From Halomonas saccharevitans (lineage in GTDB: Bacteria; Pseudomonadota; Gammaproteobacteria; Pseudomonadales; Halomonadaceae), in the NCBI RefSeq assembly GCF_900116405.1, contig NZ_FPAQ01000002.1, positions 1-64,000 of the forward strand: DNA of 64,000 bases. The letters are read 5' to 3'. Shown in pieces: positions 35,076-43,047 of the stretch. The translations under genes and the position numbers were made by a program. The notes under the pieces were generated by a model. The model did no database searches and had not been told where the DNA came from. It saw only the letters and a program-made list of their open reading frames with translations. Each line of letters starts with the position of its first letter. Position 1 is the stretch's first letter.

Positions 35076-37187
35076 ATGAGCACATCCGCCAAGGCCCTCA
35101 AGACCTCCAACGAGGTGCCCCTGCAGGTGCCTTCCCGCGATATCTGGGACGCCAAGTATCGCCTCAAGGACCGCCACGGCCACGCCGTGGACCAGGACGT
35201 CCACGCCACCTGGGAGCGTGTCGCCAAGGCCCTGGCGGCGGTCGAGGGCGATCAGGCCGAGGCGTGGCTGCCGAAGTTTCGCTGGGCGCTGGAGAACGGC
35301 GCCATCCCGGCCGGGCGGATCATGTCCAATGCCGGCGCCGAGGCCTACAAGCCGGCGGTGAGCCTGATCAACTGCACCGTCTCGCGCACCATCCGCGACT
35401 CCATGCACGACATCCTCGACTCGGTGGTGGATGCCGGCATGACGCTCAAGGCGGGCTGCGGCATCGGCTACGAGTTCTCGACCCTGCGCCACAAGAACGC
35501 CTTCGTGTTCGGCGCCGGTGCCGGCACCAACGGCCCGCTGGCGTTCATGGATATCTACGACAAGATGTGCTTCACGGTGGCCTCGGCGGGGGGGCGCCGT
35601 GGCGCCCAGATGGGCACCTTCGACGTCGGCCATCCCGACGTGAAGAGTTTCATCGAGGCCAAGCGCGAGGCGGGCCGGCTGCGCCAGTTCAACCTCTCTC
35701 TGCTGATCACCGACGAGTTCATGGAGGCGGTGAAGCAGGACGCCGACTGGCCGCTGGCCTTCCCGCTCCACCCCGGCGAGAAGGACGACGTCGAGGAGAG
35801 CGAGCTGATTTACCGCGACTGGCCGGTGATCGAGGAGGGCTACACGGTCGATGACGAGGGGCGCGTGGCCTGTCGCATCGTCGAGGTGATCCGTGCCCGC
35901 GAGCTGTGGGACACCATCATGGCCTCGACCTACGACTTCGCCGAGCCGGGCTTCATCCTGATCGATCAGGTCAATCGCATGAACAACAACTGGTTCTGCG
36001 AGGAGATCCGGGCGACCAACCCCTGCGGCGAGCAGCCGCTGCCGCCCGAGGGCGCCTGCCTGCTCGGCTCGGTGAACCTGACCCGCTTCGTCATCGATCC
36101 CTTCGGCAAGAAGCCGCGCTTCGACTGGGAGCGCTACCGCCAGGTGGTGGCGATCTTCACCCGCATGCTCGACAACGTGGTGGAGATCAGCGGCCTGCCG
36201 CTGGAGGGCCAGCGCCGCGAGATCGAAGCCAAGCGTCGCCACGGCATGGGCTTTCTGGGGCTTGGCTCGACGATGACCATGCTCAAGATCCCCTACGGCT
36301 CGCCGGAGTCGCTGGCCTTCACCGAGGAGGTGAGCCGCAACCTGGCCCTCGAGGGTTGGAAGCAGGCGCTGGAACTCGCCCGCGAGAAGGGCGCGGCGCC
36401 GGCGCTCAGCGAGGACTACGCGATCACCCCGCGGATGATGCGCGAGCGTCCCGAGCTCAAGCAGGACGGCTACGAGGTCGGCGACAAGGTGCCGGGGCGC
36501 ATCCTCCACGCCCGCTACAGCCGCTACATGCAGAAAATCGCCGAAGTGGAGCCCAAGCTGGTGGCGGCGCTCGCCGAGCACGGCGCGCGCTTCACCCACC
36601 ACAGCTCGATCGCCCCCACGGGCACCATCTCGCTGTCGCTTGGCAACAATGCCTCCAACGGCATCGAGCCGTCGTTCTCGCACCGCTACTTCCGCAACGT
36701 CATCCAGGCGGGCAAGAAGACCAAGGAGCAGGTCGAGGTGGTCTCCTTCGAGCTGGCGGCCTATCGCCACTTCATCGCCGCCGAGGCGGTGGAGAGCGAC
36801 CTGCCCGACTACTTCATCACCGCCGACGCGGTGAGCCCCAAGCAGCACGTGGCGGTACAGGCGGCGGCTCAGGTGTGGGTCGACTCGGCGATCTCCAAGA
36901 CGGTCAACGTGCCCACCGAGTTCCCCTTCGAGGAGTTCAAGGACCTCTACCTCGACGCCTATGCCAGCCAGCTCAAGGGCTGCACCACCTTCCGCTTCAA
37001 CCCCGAGGCCTTCCAGGGCGTGCTGGTGCGCGAGGACGACCTCAAGAACACTACCTACGTCTTCGAGCTGGAGAACGGCGAGACCGTCGAGCTCGCCGGC
37101 GACGAGAAGGTCATCTACGACGGCGAGGAGCACAACGCGGCGAACCTCTATGACGCGCTGAAGGAAGGCACCTATGGAAAGTGGTAA
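35076..37187 (+). CDS. nrdJa: Class II (adenosylcobalamin) ribonucleotide reductase, large part NrdJa
   Basis: The 703-residue protein holds the barrel of a class II reductase. Active-site features include NPCGEQPLPPEGACLLGSVNL, and the phosphate-binding SIAPTGTISL is clear. It makes deoxynucleotides using B12 and works with or without O2. The N-terminus is short and lacks an ATP-cone. The C-terminal Cys-rich tail is encoded by the separate nrdJb, as in Pseudomonas. I find no cobalamin riboswitch upstream. Confidence 0.93.
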   Translation: MSTSAKALKTSNEVPLQVPSRDIWDAKYRLKDRHGHAVDQDVHATWERVAKALAAVEGDQAEAWLPKFRWALENGAIPAGRIMSNAGAEAYKPAVSLINCTVSRTIRDSMHDILDSVVDAGMTLKAGCGIGYEFSTLRHKNAFVFGAGAGTNGPLAFMDIYDKMCFTVASAGGRRGAQMGTFDVGHPDVKSFIEAKREAGRLRQFNLSLLITDEFMEAVKQDADWPLAFPLHPGEKDDVEESELIYRDWPVIEEGYTVDDEGRVACRIVEVIRARELWDTIMASTYDFAEPGFILIDQVNRMNNNWFCEEIRATNPCGEQPLPPEGACLLGSVNLTRFVIDPFGKKPRFDWERYRQVVAIFTRMLDNVVEISGLPLEGQRREIEAKRRHGMGFLGLGSTMTMLKIPYGSPESLAFTEEVSRNLALEGWKQALELAREKGAAPALSEDYAITPRMMRERPELKQDGYEVGDKVPGRILHARYSRYMQKIAEVEPKLVAALAEHGARFTHHSSIAPTGTISLSLGNNASNGIEPSFSHRYFRNVIQAGKKTKEQVEVVSFELAAYRHFIAAEAVESDLPDYFITADAVSPKQHVAVQAAAQVWVDSAISKTVNVPTEFPFEEFKDLYLDAYASQLKGCTTFRFNPEAFQGVLVREDDLKNTTYVFELENGETVELAGDEKVIYDGEEHNAANLYDALKEGTYGKW

Positions 37188-37361
37188 GCCACGACCTACT
37201 GCGCTCGCCGAGGCGGCGTTGCAGTCTTACTCGGAATGCTCATTTACGGCTCGTAAACTCCGCTTCCTCGAAAGCCTGCGCCTTGCCTCGCCTTCGCTCG
37301 TAACGGCCGTGGGTGGCCGTTACTCGAGCGTCACAGCACACTTTTCCGGAGGAGCCTCCTG
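37188..37361 (+). repeat. Structured 174-bp spacer between nrdJa and nrdJb
   Basis: Two stems stand out: TTTACG-GCT-CGTAAA (37243-37257) and GTAACGGCC-GTGGGT-GGCCGTTAC (37300-37323). The segment AATGCTCATTTACGGCTCGT and the CCTTGCCTCGCCTTCGCTCG run look like a dispersed intergenic repeat that I recall from other proteobacteria, but I cannot verify that. The frame through it is open to 37362, but the product resembles nothing. It separates two genes whose products must work in one enzyme. Confidence 0.5.
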
Positions 37362-38105
37362 ATGGCCGTCGAGATCAATTCCAAGATCGTGTCCTATAGC
37401 GTCAAGAAGGCGGTGGAAGAGCCGCCGTTGGCCGAAGAGAACCCGCTCACGGTGCGCATCCCGTCGCGCCCTGAGGGCACCCTGGAGGCCGTGTCGGAGA
37501 AGATCTCCTACGTCGGCGCCGAGGGGCGCAAGAAGGTCTACCTGCTGGTGTCGTTCATGCCGGTGGAGGGCGTGGTCAACGGCAAGCGGGTGGTGATCGA
37601 GCGCCCAGTGGAGTTCTTCTTCCCCTCCGGCCAGCTCTCCAGCGAGCATCAGTGGATCACCGCCACCATGCGCAGCCTGTCGCTGGCCGCCCGGGGCGGC
37701 TACGTCACCCAGGCGGTGGCCGACCTGCGCAAGGTGGCCTGGGACAAGGGCCTGGTGCGCTGCGGCATGAACCGCTGGGGCAAGCCGGTGTTCCATGACT
37801 CCGAGGTGGCGGCCATCGCCTGGTCGATCCAGCAGATCCTCTACCGTCGCGGTTTCCTCGACCAGGACGGCCACCAGGTGCCGGTGGAGGAGCTGGTCGC
37901 CCGCTACGCCCAGCGCCTGGCGAGCGGCCAGCCCTGGCATCCGCCCACCCCGGAGGAGGTCGAGCAGGCCGAGCGCAAGGCGCAGGACCAGAGCGGCGGC
38001 GGTCCCGCCGTGGTCGGCCACTGCCCCGAGTGCAACGGCGAGCTGATCATGATGGACGGCTGCCCCACCTGCTACTCCGGCTGCGGCTGGTCCAAGTGTG
38101 GATAA
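37362..38105 (+). CDS. nrdJb: Class II ribonucleotide reductase, C-terminal part NrdJb
   Basis: The 247-residue protein starts MAVEINSKIVSYSVKK and has a NrdJ C-terminal-type domain (residues 60-185). It ends in a Cys-rich zinc-ribbon-like tail, CPECNGELIMMDGCPTC then SGCGWSKCG. The last Cys residues would re-reduce the active site of NrdJa in trans. CGGAGGAG lies before ATG 37362. A strong terminator follows. Confidence 0.9.
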   Translation: MAVEINSKIVSYSVKKAVEEPPLAEENPLTVRIPSRPEGTLEAVSEKISYVGAEGRKKVYLLVSFMPVEGVVNGKRVVIERPVEFFFPSGQLSSEHQWITATMRSLSLAARGGYVTQAVADLRKVAWDKGLVRCGMNRWGKPVFHDSEVAAIAWSIQQILYRRGFLDQDGHQVPVEELVARYAQRLASGQPWHPPTPEEVEQAERKAQDQSGGGPAVVGHCPECNGELIMMDGCPTCYSGCGWSKCG

Positions 38106-38170
38106 GCGGGCCCGCTAGAGGGCCTGTGGATAACGCAGACCGGCCGGGCTGATCGTCCACCCTGGCCAGT

Positions 38171-38206
38171 AGACGCCCCGGAACGCAGTGCGCTCCGGGG
38201 CGTCTT
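38171..38206. terminator. Bidirectional terminator between nrdJb and nrdG1
   Basis: GACGCCCCGGA (38172-38182) pairs with TCCGGGGCGTC (38194-38204), followed by TT; on the other strand it follows nrdG1. Confidence 0.8.
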
Positions 38207-38258
38207 GCGTTGGTATCTGCTCGGAGAGTCGTTCCCTTGCGGCGGACCCGCTGCGGGA

Positions 38259-38978
38259 TCAGGCGCGCAGTGCCAGGGTCTCGAAGCGTGGCGCCAGCCG
38301 GGCGACCAGGCCCTCGAGATCGGCCCGGGAGGGCCCGCCGGGTACCGGCGCAGCGTAGCGCGGGTCCAGGCACTGGTCGTGGCGGGCGAGCTGCAGCGCA
38401 TAGTGGCGCACGCCACGCGCGGCCAGCGTCAGGGCCAGGCGCTCGATGTCGGCCAGGGTGAAGTCGCGCCCGTGCAGCGTGGTGCGACACTCGAAGTCGA
38501 CGCCGCCCTGGAGCATCACGTCGAGGCTCTGGGCCAGCCGCGGGGCGATGCCGGGGCGCCCGACGATCGTCTCGACCCGGGATGCCTGGCCCTTCACGTC
38601 CAGCCCCACCCAGTTCAGTGTCGGTAGAAGCGTGGCCAGTCGGTCCGGGTAGGCGCCGGCGGTATGCAGCCCCACGGCGAAGCCCAGCGCCCTGACCTCG
38701 CGCACCGCCGCGGGCAGGTCGCGGTGCATGACGGGCTCGCCGCCGCTGAACACCATCCCCTCCAGCAGCCCACGGCGCCGCTCGAGGAAGTCACGCACCC
38801 TGGCCCACTCCGCGGCCTCGCCGCGTCGCGGGGTGAGCATCTGGGGGTTGTGGCAGTAGCCGCAGGCGAGCGGGCAGCCCTGCAGGAAGATCACGCCGGC
38901 CAGGCGCTCGGGAAAGTCCAGGGTGGTCAGCCGGGTCAGCCCGGCGACCGGCAGGCGAATCTCGCGGGGTGCGTCCAT
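38259..38978 (-). CDS. nrdG: Anaerobic ribonucleotide reductase activase, copy 1
   Basis: The 239-residue radical-SAM protein has the 4Fe-4S motif QGCPLACGYCHNPQM (C35, C39, C42) and GMVFSGGEP for SAM binding. It would abstract a hydrogen to form the glycyl radical of the class III reductase. It starts 79 nt after the small glycyl-radical gene, which makes it the likely activase for that protein. ATG 38978 is preferred over an upstream ATG at 39029. The C-terminal GVRHYALQLARHDQCLDP closely resembles nrdG2. Confidence 0.9.
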   Translation of the reverse strand: MDAPREIRLPVAGLTRLTTLDFPERLAGVIFLQGCPLACGYCHNPQMLTPRRGEAAEWARVRDFLERRRGLLEGMVFSGGEPVMHRDLPAAVREVRALGFAVGLHTAGAYPDRLATLLPTLNWVGLDVKGQASRVETIVGRPGIAPRLAQSLDVMLQGGVDFECRTTLHGRDFTLADIERLALTLAARGVRHYALQLARHDQCLDPRYAAPVPGGPSRADLEGLVARLAPRFETLALRA

Positions 38979-39057
38979 GGCGGGGCTCCGGTGTGACGAG
39001 GGGCAGGGTGGCGAGGGGGATGTGAACACCGCCGGGGCGTTCCCCGGCGGCTCGGGA

Positions 39058-39228
39058 TCAGCGGGCGGCGGCGCGCTCGGTGAAGGGGGTGCGCTCGCGG
39101 TGCTCGCTGCGCTTGCCGAGGTTGAATTGGCTGACCGGGCGGTGATAGCCCATCACCCTGGTCCACACCTCGCAGGGCTGGCGGCGGTCGGTGGGCAGGG
39201 CATCGCGCTGGGTCTGGATCGTGCTCAT
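39058..39228 (-). CDS. 56-residue separate glycyl-radical domain of the class III ribonucleotide reductase
   Basis: The peptide reads from MSTIQTQRDALPTD through CEVWTRVMGYHRPVSQFNLG to a short tail. Full-length NrdD proteins of this type end in a segment like CEVxSRVxGYxRPVxxWNxGK, where the Gly of RVxGY (here Gly27) carries the radical. Here that segment is a free-standing gene with an excellent SD (TAGGAG, 6 nt before ATG 39228), placed 189 nt after the nrdD stop and 79 nt before nrdG1. It is expected to dock on NrdD and be activated by NrdG. It may be a split subunit or a spare part like YfiD/GrcA. The domain match is from memory of the family. Confidence 0.8.
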   Translation of the reverse strand: MSTIQTQRDALPTDRRQPCEVWTRVMGYHRPVSQFNLGKRSEHRERTPFTERAAAR

Positions 39229-39417
39229 AAAAATCTCCTAACTTTGCTCTGGGCTCCTTTCACACTCCAGCAGAGAGCTGGGCTTTGCCGGCGTTAAGCC
39301 TCAGCGAGGGCGCTGTGGACCCATCCTTGGGCGCTACCTTTGCCATCCATGGCAAAGGACCCTCGCTTCGCCTTGCCCCGGCGCCCAGCATCACTGGAAG
39401 TCTGGCAATGAAAGCCC
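39229..39417 (-). repeat. Structured 189-bp spacer between nrdD and the glycyl-radical gene
   Basis: The core is CCTTTGCCAT-CC-ATGGCAAAGG (39337-39358), a perfect 10-bp stem. It is nested in AGCGAGGG (39303-39310) pairing with CCCTCGCT (39361-39368). No frame through it continues NrdD. It looks like an inserted palindromic element or a transcription/translation control structure; it may be what separated the two parts of nrdD. Confidence 0.55.
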
Positions 39418-41181
39418 TCAGTGGGTCTCGGCGTCGGCCACGGCGGCCTGCGCCTGTTGCTCTGCCAGCAGGGCGTCATCGCACTTCGGGCAGAATTCAT
39501 GCTCGCCGGCCAGGTAGCCATGGACTGGGCAGATCGAGAAGGTCGGGGTGATGGTCAGGTAGGGCAGCCGGAAGCGCGATAGGGCGGTGCGCACCAGCTG
39601 CCGGCAGGCGCGCACCGAGGAGAGCCGCTCGCGCATGTAGAGATGCAGCACGGTGCCGCCGGTATAGCGGGTCTGCAGCGGGTCCTGGTGGAGCAGCGCC
39701 TCGAAGGGGTCGTCGGTGTGGCCCACCGGCAACTGGCTGGAGTTGGTGTAGTAGGGCGCCTCCGGCGTGCCGGCCTGGAGGATCGCCGGGTAGCGCTTCA
39801 GGTCCTCCCGGGCGAAGCGATGGGTGGTGCCCTCGGCCGGCGTGGCCTCGAGGTTGTAGAGGTGCCCGGTCTGCGCCTGGAAGTCGCGCATCCGCTCGCG
39901 GACGTGGTCGAGCAGCTCGAGCGCCAGCGCCTGGCCCTCGGGGTCGGCGATGTCGTGGGTGTCCTCGCTGAAGTTGCGCACCATCTCGTTGAGCCCGTTC
40001 ACTCCCAGGGTGGAGAAGTGGTTGCGCAGGGTGCCCAGGTAGCGCTGGCTGTAGGGGTAGAGCCCGGCGTCCATCCACTGCTGGATGCACTCGCGCTTGA
40101 GCTCCAGGCTGTCGCGGCCCAGCGCCAGCAGGCGGTCGAGCTCCTCGAGCAGCTCGGGCCGGTCGCCGGCGAAGCGGTGACCGAGCCGCGCGCAGTTGAT
40201 CGTGACCACCCCCAGCGAGCCGGTCTGCTCGGCGCTGCCGAACAGGCCGTTGCCGCGCTTGAGCAGCTCGCTGACGTCGAGCTGCAGCCGGCAGCACATG
40301 GAGCGCACCATGTGCGGCTCCAGGTCGGAGTTGAGGAAGTTCTGGAAGTAGGGCAGCCCGTAGCGCGCGGTGAGCGCGAAGAGCCGCTCGGCATTGTCGC
40401 TCTCCCAGTCGAAGTCGTGGGTGATGTTGTAGGTGGGGATGGGGAAGGTGAAGACGCGTCCCTGGCGGTCGCCCTGTGCCATCACCTCCAGGTAGGCGCG
40501 GTTGAGCAGGTCCATCTCGGCCTGCAGCTCGCCGTAGGTGAAGGGCTGCTCCTCGCCGCCGATGATCGGCACTTGATCGCGCAGGTCCGCCGGGCAGGTC
40601 CAGTCGAAGGTCAGGTTGGTGAAGGGCGTCTGGCTGCCCCAGCGGGAGGGCACGTTGAGGTTGTAGATGAACTCCTGGATCGCCTGGCGAACCGCCGGAT
40701 AGCCCAGGCCGTCCCGGCGCACGTAGGGCGCCAGGTAGGTATCGAAGGAGCTGAAGGCCTGGGCGCCGGCCCATTCGTTCTGCAGGGTGCCGAGGAAGTT
40801 GACCATCTGCCCCAGGGCGCTTGAGAGGTGGCGCGGCGGGGCGCTCTCGGCCCGACCCGGCACGCCGTTGAAGCCCTCGATGAGCAGGGTGCGCAGCGAC
40901 CAGCCGGCGCAGTAGCCGGTGAGCATGTCCAGATCGTGGATATGCAGGTCGCCCACGCGATGGGCTCGTCCGACCGCTTCGGGATAGATCTCGTCGAGCC
41001 AGTAGTTGGCGATCAGCTTGCCGGAGACGTTGAGGATCAGGCCGCCCAGGGAGTAGCCCTGATTGGCGTTGGCATGGACGCGCCAGTCGGCGCGTTGCAG
41101 GTATTCGTCGACGGTGCTGGCGACATCGACACGCGCCCTGTCGCGACGGGGAGGGGGTGTGGTCTTGTCTATATGTGCCAT
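39418..41181 (-). CDS. nrdD: Anaerobic (class III) ribonucleotide reductase, catalytic part without ATP-cone and without glycyl-radical tail
   Basis: The 587-residue protein starts directly in the barrel domain (STVDEYLQRADWRVHANANQ) with no N-terminal ATP-cone. It includes HIHDLDML, VTINCARLGHRF and YLTITPTFSICPVHGYL...CPKC, the zinc motif near the C-terminus. It then stops after about 17 more residues (...VADAETH), where usual NrdD proteins continue into the glycyl-radical loop. That segment lies in the 56-codon gene downstream. The enzyme reduces ribonucleoside triphosphates anaerobically, probably with formate or a thiol as reductant. An FNR-type box and an NrdR-like motif lie upstream. 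Confidence 0.9.
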   Translation of the reverse strand: MAHIDKTTPPPRRDRARVDVASTVDEYLQRADWRVHANANQGYSLGGLILNVSGKLIANYWLDEIYPEAVGRAHRVGDLHIHDLDMLTGYCAGWSLRTLLIEGFNGVPGRAESAPPRHLSSALGQMVNFLGTLQNEWAGAQAFSSFDTYLAPYVRRDGLGYPAVRQAIQEFIYNLNVPSRWGSQTPFTNLTFDWTCPADLRDQVPIIGGEEQPFTYGELQAEMDLLNRAYLEVMAQGDRQGRVFTFPIPTYNITHDFDWESDNAERLFALTARYGLPYFQNFLNSDLEPHMVRSMCCRLQLDVSELLKRGNGLFGSAEQTGSLGVVTINCARLGHRFAGDRPELLEELDRLLALGRDSLELKRECIQQWMDAGLYPYSQRYLGTLRNHFSTLGVNGLNEMVRNFSEDTHDIADPEGQALALELLDHVRERMRDFQAQTGHLYNLEATPAEGTTHRFAREDLKRYPAILQAGTPEAPYYTNSSQLPVGHTDDPFEALLHQDPLQTRYTGGTVLHLYMRERLSSVRACRQLVRTALSRFRLPYLTITPTFSICPVHGYLAGEHEFCPKCDDALLAEQQAQAAVADAETH

Positions 41182-41199
41182 TGAAATAGATCCTGAGCA

Positions 41200-41213
41200 C
41201 TACATATGGTATG
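41200..41213 (-). promoter_or_regulatory. NrdR-box-like motif upstream of nrdD
   Basis: CTACATATGGTATG here matches CTATATATGGTACG upstream of ubiT-nrdJ in 12 of 14 positions. It lies downstream of the predicted -10 of nrdD, so a bound repressor would block transcription. Confidence 0.35.
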
Positions 41214-41244
41214 TGAAGGCTAATCGCTCGGGCCGGCGAGAGAC

Positions 41245-41258
41245 ATGATCCAGGTCAG
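41245..41258 (-). promoter_or_regulatory. FNR/ANR/DNR-type box of the nrdD promoter
   Basis: On the minus strand CTGACCTGGATCAT is a two-mismatch form of TTGAC-N4-ATCAA. A -10 hexamer TAGCCT (41217-41222) is exactly 22 nt downstream, the class II spacing. Confidence 0.55.
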
Positions 41259-41381
41259 CAAAAGCCGCGCTCGGGGCGCGTGGCGGGCAAGAGGAGGAGC
41301 AGGGGGAGACGCCGTCGGACGCGGCGCCCTATCGAGGGTCGGGCAGCCGCTCAGGACGAGAGGCTCAGGAATATCGGGGCG

Positions 41382-42122
41382 TCACGAACGCAGGTCGAGC
41401 CGCGCGAAGTGGGGGGCGAGCCGGCGCACCAGCGCCGCCAGGGCCTCCCGGGGCGGGGCGCCGGCCACCGGGAGGCAGTAGTCGGGGTCGCGGCAGCGTT
41501 CGAGGCGCGCCAGCTGCAGGGCGTAGTGGCGCACGCCGCAGTCGGCCAGGGTCATCGTCAGGCGCTCCAGGTCGTCCAGGGCGAAGTCCCGCCAGTGCAC
41601 CGTGGTGCGACACTCGAAGGGCGTCGCGCCCTCCAGCAGCAGCGAGAGGCTGCGGGCCAGCGGCTGCCAGATGCCGCGACGCCCGCAGATCCGGTCGAGG
41701 TCGCGCCCGCGGCCCTTGACGTCCAGGGCCACCCAGTCGAGTTGCGGCAGCAGCTCGGCCAGGCGCTCCGGGTAGGGGCCGGCGGTGTGCAGCCCCACGG
41801 CCAGCCCCAGCGCGCGGGCCTGCTCCACGGCGCGCGGCAGATCGGCATGCAGGGTGGGCTCGCCGCCGCTGAACACCACGGCGTCGAGCCACTCGGCCCG
41901 GGCCGTCAGGAAGGCGTGCATCGCCGGCCATTCGGCGGGATCGCCGCGGCGGGGCGTGGCCATCTCGCTGACCTCGCAGTAGCCGCACTGCAGCGGGCAG
42001 CCCTGGAGATGGATCACCGCGGCGCGCCGACCGGGGAAGTCCGTCGTGCTCAGCGCGGTCAGGCTCGCCACCGGCAGGCGGATGTCGCCGGCGCCGTGCC
42101 GACCCCGGTCCTGCTCGTTCAC
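41382..42122 (-). CDS. Radical-SAM NrdG paralogue, translationally coupled to ubiV
   Basis: The 246-residue protein has the radical-SAM triad in QGCPLQCGYC (C42, C46, C49) and VVFSGGEPT. It is a clear paralogue of nrdG1 (HYALQLARLERCRDPDYC against HYALQLARHDQCLDPRYA). After the third Cys it has EVSEM instead of the HNPQM of copy 1, and it carries extra Cys residues near the C-terminus (for example DPDYC). The start is GTG 42122, overlapping the ubiV stop as GTGA, so it is made together with UbiV. It may activate NrdD as well, or may have drifted toward another glycyl-radical protein. Confidence 0.82.
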   Translation of the reverse strand: MNEQDRGRHGAGDIRLPVASLTALSTTDFPGRRAAVIHLQGCPLQCGYCEVSEMATPRRGDPAEWPAMHAFLTARAEWLDAVVFSGGEPTLHADLPRAVEQARALGLAVGLHTAGPYPERLAELLPQLDWVALDVKGRGRDLDRICGRRGIWQPLARSLSLLLEGATPFECRTTVHWRDFALDDLERLTMTLADCGVRHYALQLARLERCRDPDYCLPVAGAPPREALAALVRRLAPHFARLDLRS

Positions 42123-43039
42123 GGCGCGCTCACGCCGCGGGTGTTGTCCATGCCGGGTCGGCCGTACCAGTAGCCGTCGCAGACCTCGGCCTCCACCAGC
42201 GCCAGCGGATCGGGGGCGGGAAGCGCGCCGCGCCGCGCCGCATCGAAGGCCGCGACCACCTCGGCCATGCCCTCGGCGCGTGGGCTCAGCCGGGCGCTCG
42301 CCACGCCCATCTCGGCCATGGTCGGCAGCTCGTGGCGCAGGTCCTGGCAGGCACCGGAGAGGGTCTGGATGCCGTTCAGCGTGAACACCTCCCGCGACGC
42401 CTCTTGAGTGCGCAGGGCGAGGCCCTCGGGGTACTTCTGGCAGACGAACTGGCAGCGGTCCTTGGGCTTCTGGTGGCGCCGCGCGGTGAAGCAGCGCGAC
42501 GACCAGGCCAGCGGCAGGTGGCCGTAGGCGAAGACTTCGCAGGGCGCCTCGAGGCCCTGCTCGCGGCAGTCGGCCAGCAGCCGGGTCAGATCGTCCCGGG
42601 ACATCTCCACCGGCGCCTGCCAGCCCTGCATGCCGGCCCGCGCCAGCACGGCGAGCGAGGCCGGGTTGTAGAGGTTCAGCGCGGCCCCGGCGACGAAGGG
42701 CAGCCCGGCGGCGGCGAGGCGCTGCACCGCGCTCTGATCGTTGGCCTCGACCCTGAACTCGCCGTTGTCGCACAGCCTGCGCAGGTCGCGCAGGTCCGCC
42801 TCGGACTCGATCAGGGTCTGGCTCGCCAGCACCACCCGCTTGCCGCTCTGGGCGAGCTCGCGGCCGATCCCCAGCCAGTCGTCGAGCTTCATGTCGCGGC
42901 GCCGGGAGCAGACCGACTCGCCCAGGGTGACGGTCTCGACGGGCCAGTCGGCGGCGGCGCGGTAGAAGGCGGCGTAGTCGTCGCGGGTCCAGTAGAAGAG
43001 CACCGGGCCCAGGCTCAGTTCCAGGGTCGTGGCGGTCAT
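42119..43039 (-). CDS. ubiV: UbiV, subunit of the O2-independent ubiquinone hydroxylase
   Basis: The 306-residue U32-family protein has the UbiV Cys set: SVCSRRRD near residue 43, then SSRCFTARRHQKPKDRCQFVC, ligands of a 4Fe-4S cluster. LSLGPVLFYWTRDDYAAFY is the typical N-terminus. With UbiU it hydroxylates ubiquinone precursors using prephenate as oxygen donor under anoxia. It starts 8 nt after ubiU and its stop overlaps the nrdG paralogue start. Confidence 0.93.
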   Translation of the reverse strand: MTATTLELSLGPVLFYWTRDDYAAFYRAAADWPVETVTLGESVCSRRRDMKLDDWLGIGRELAQSGKRVVLASQTLIESEADLRDLRRLCDNGEFRVEANDQSAVQRLAAAGLPFVAGAALNLYNPASLAVLARAGMQGWQAPVEMSRDDLTRLLADCREQGLEAPCEVFAYGHLPLAWSSRCFTARRHQKPKDRCQFVCQKYPEGLALRTQEASREVFTLNGIQTLSGACQDLRHELPTMAEMGVASARLSPRAEGMAEVVAAFDAARRGALPAPDPLALVEAEVCDGYWYGRPGMDNTRGVSAP

Positions 43040-43047
43040 GAGGCCTC

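Noticed and set aside
37174-37362. 62-codon frame between nrdJa and nrdJb
   Set aside because: It overlaps nrdJa out of frame and reads through palindromes, so it is more likely a repeat than a protein.
39294-39521. 75-codon minus-strand frame across the nrdD 3' end and spacer
   Set aside because: It has no SD and no similarity to NrdD, and it overlaps the nrdD end in another frame. It does not bridge nrdD to the glycyl-radical gene.
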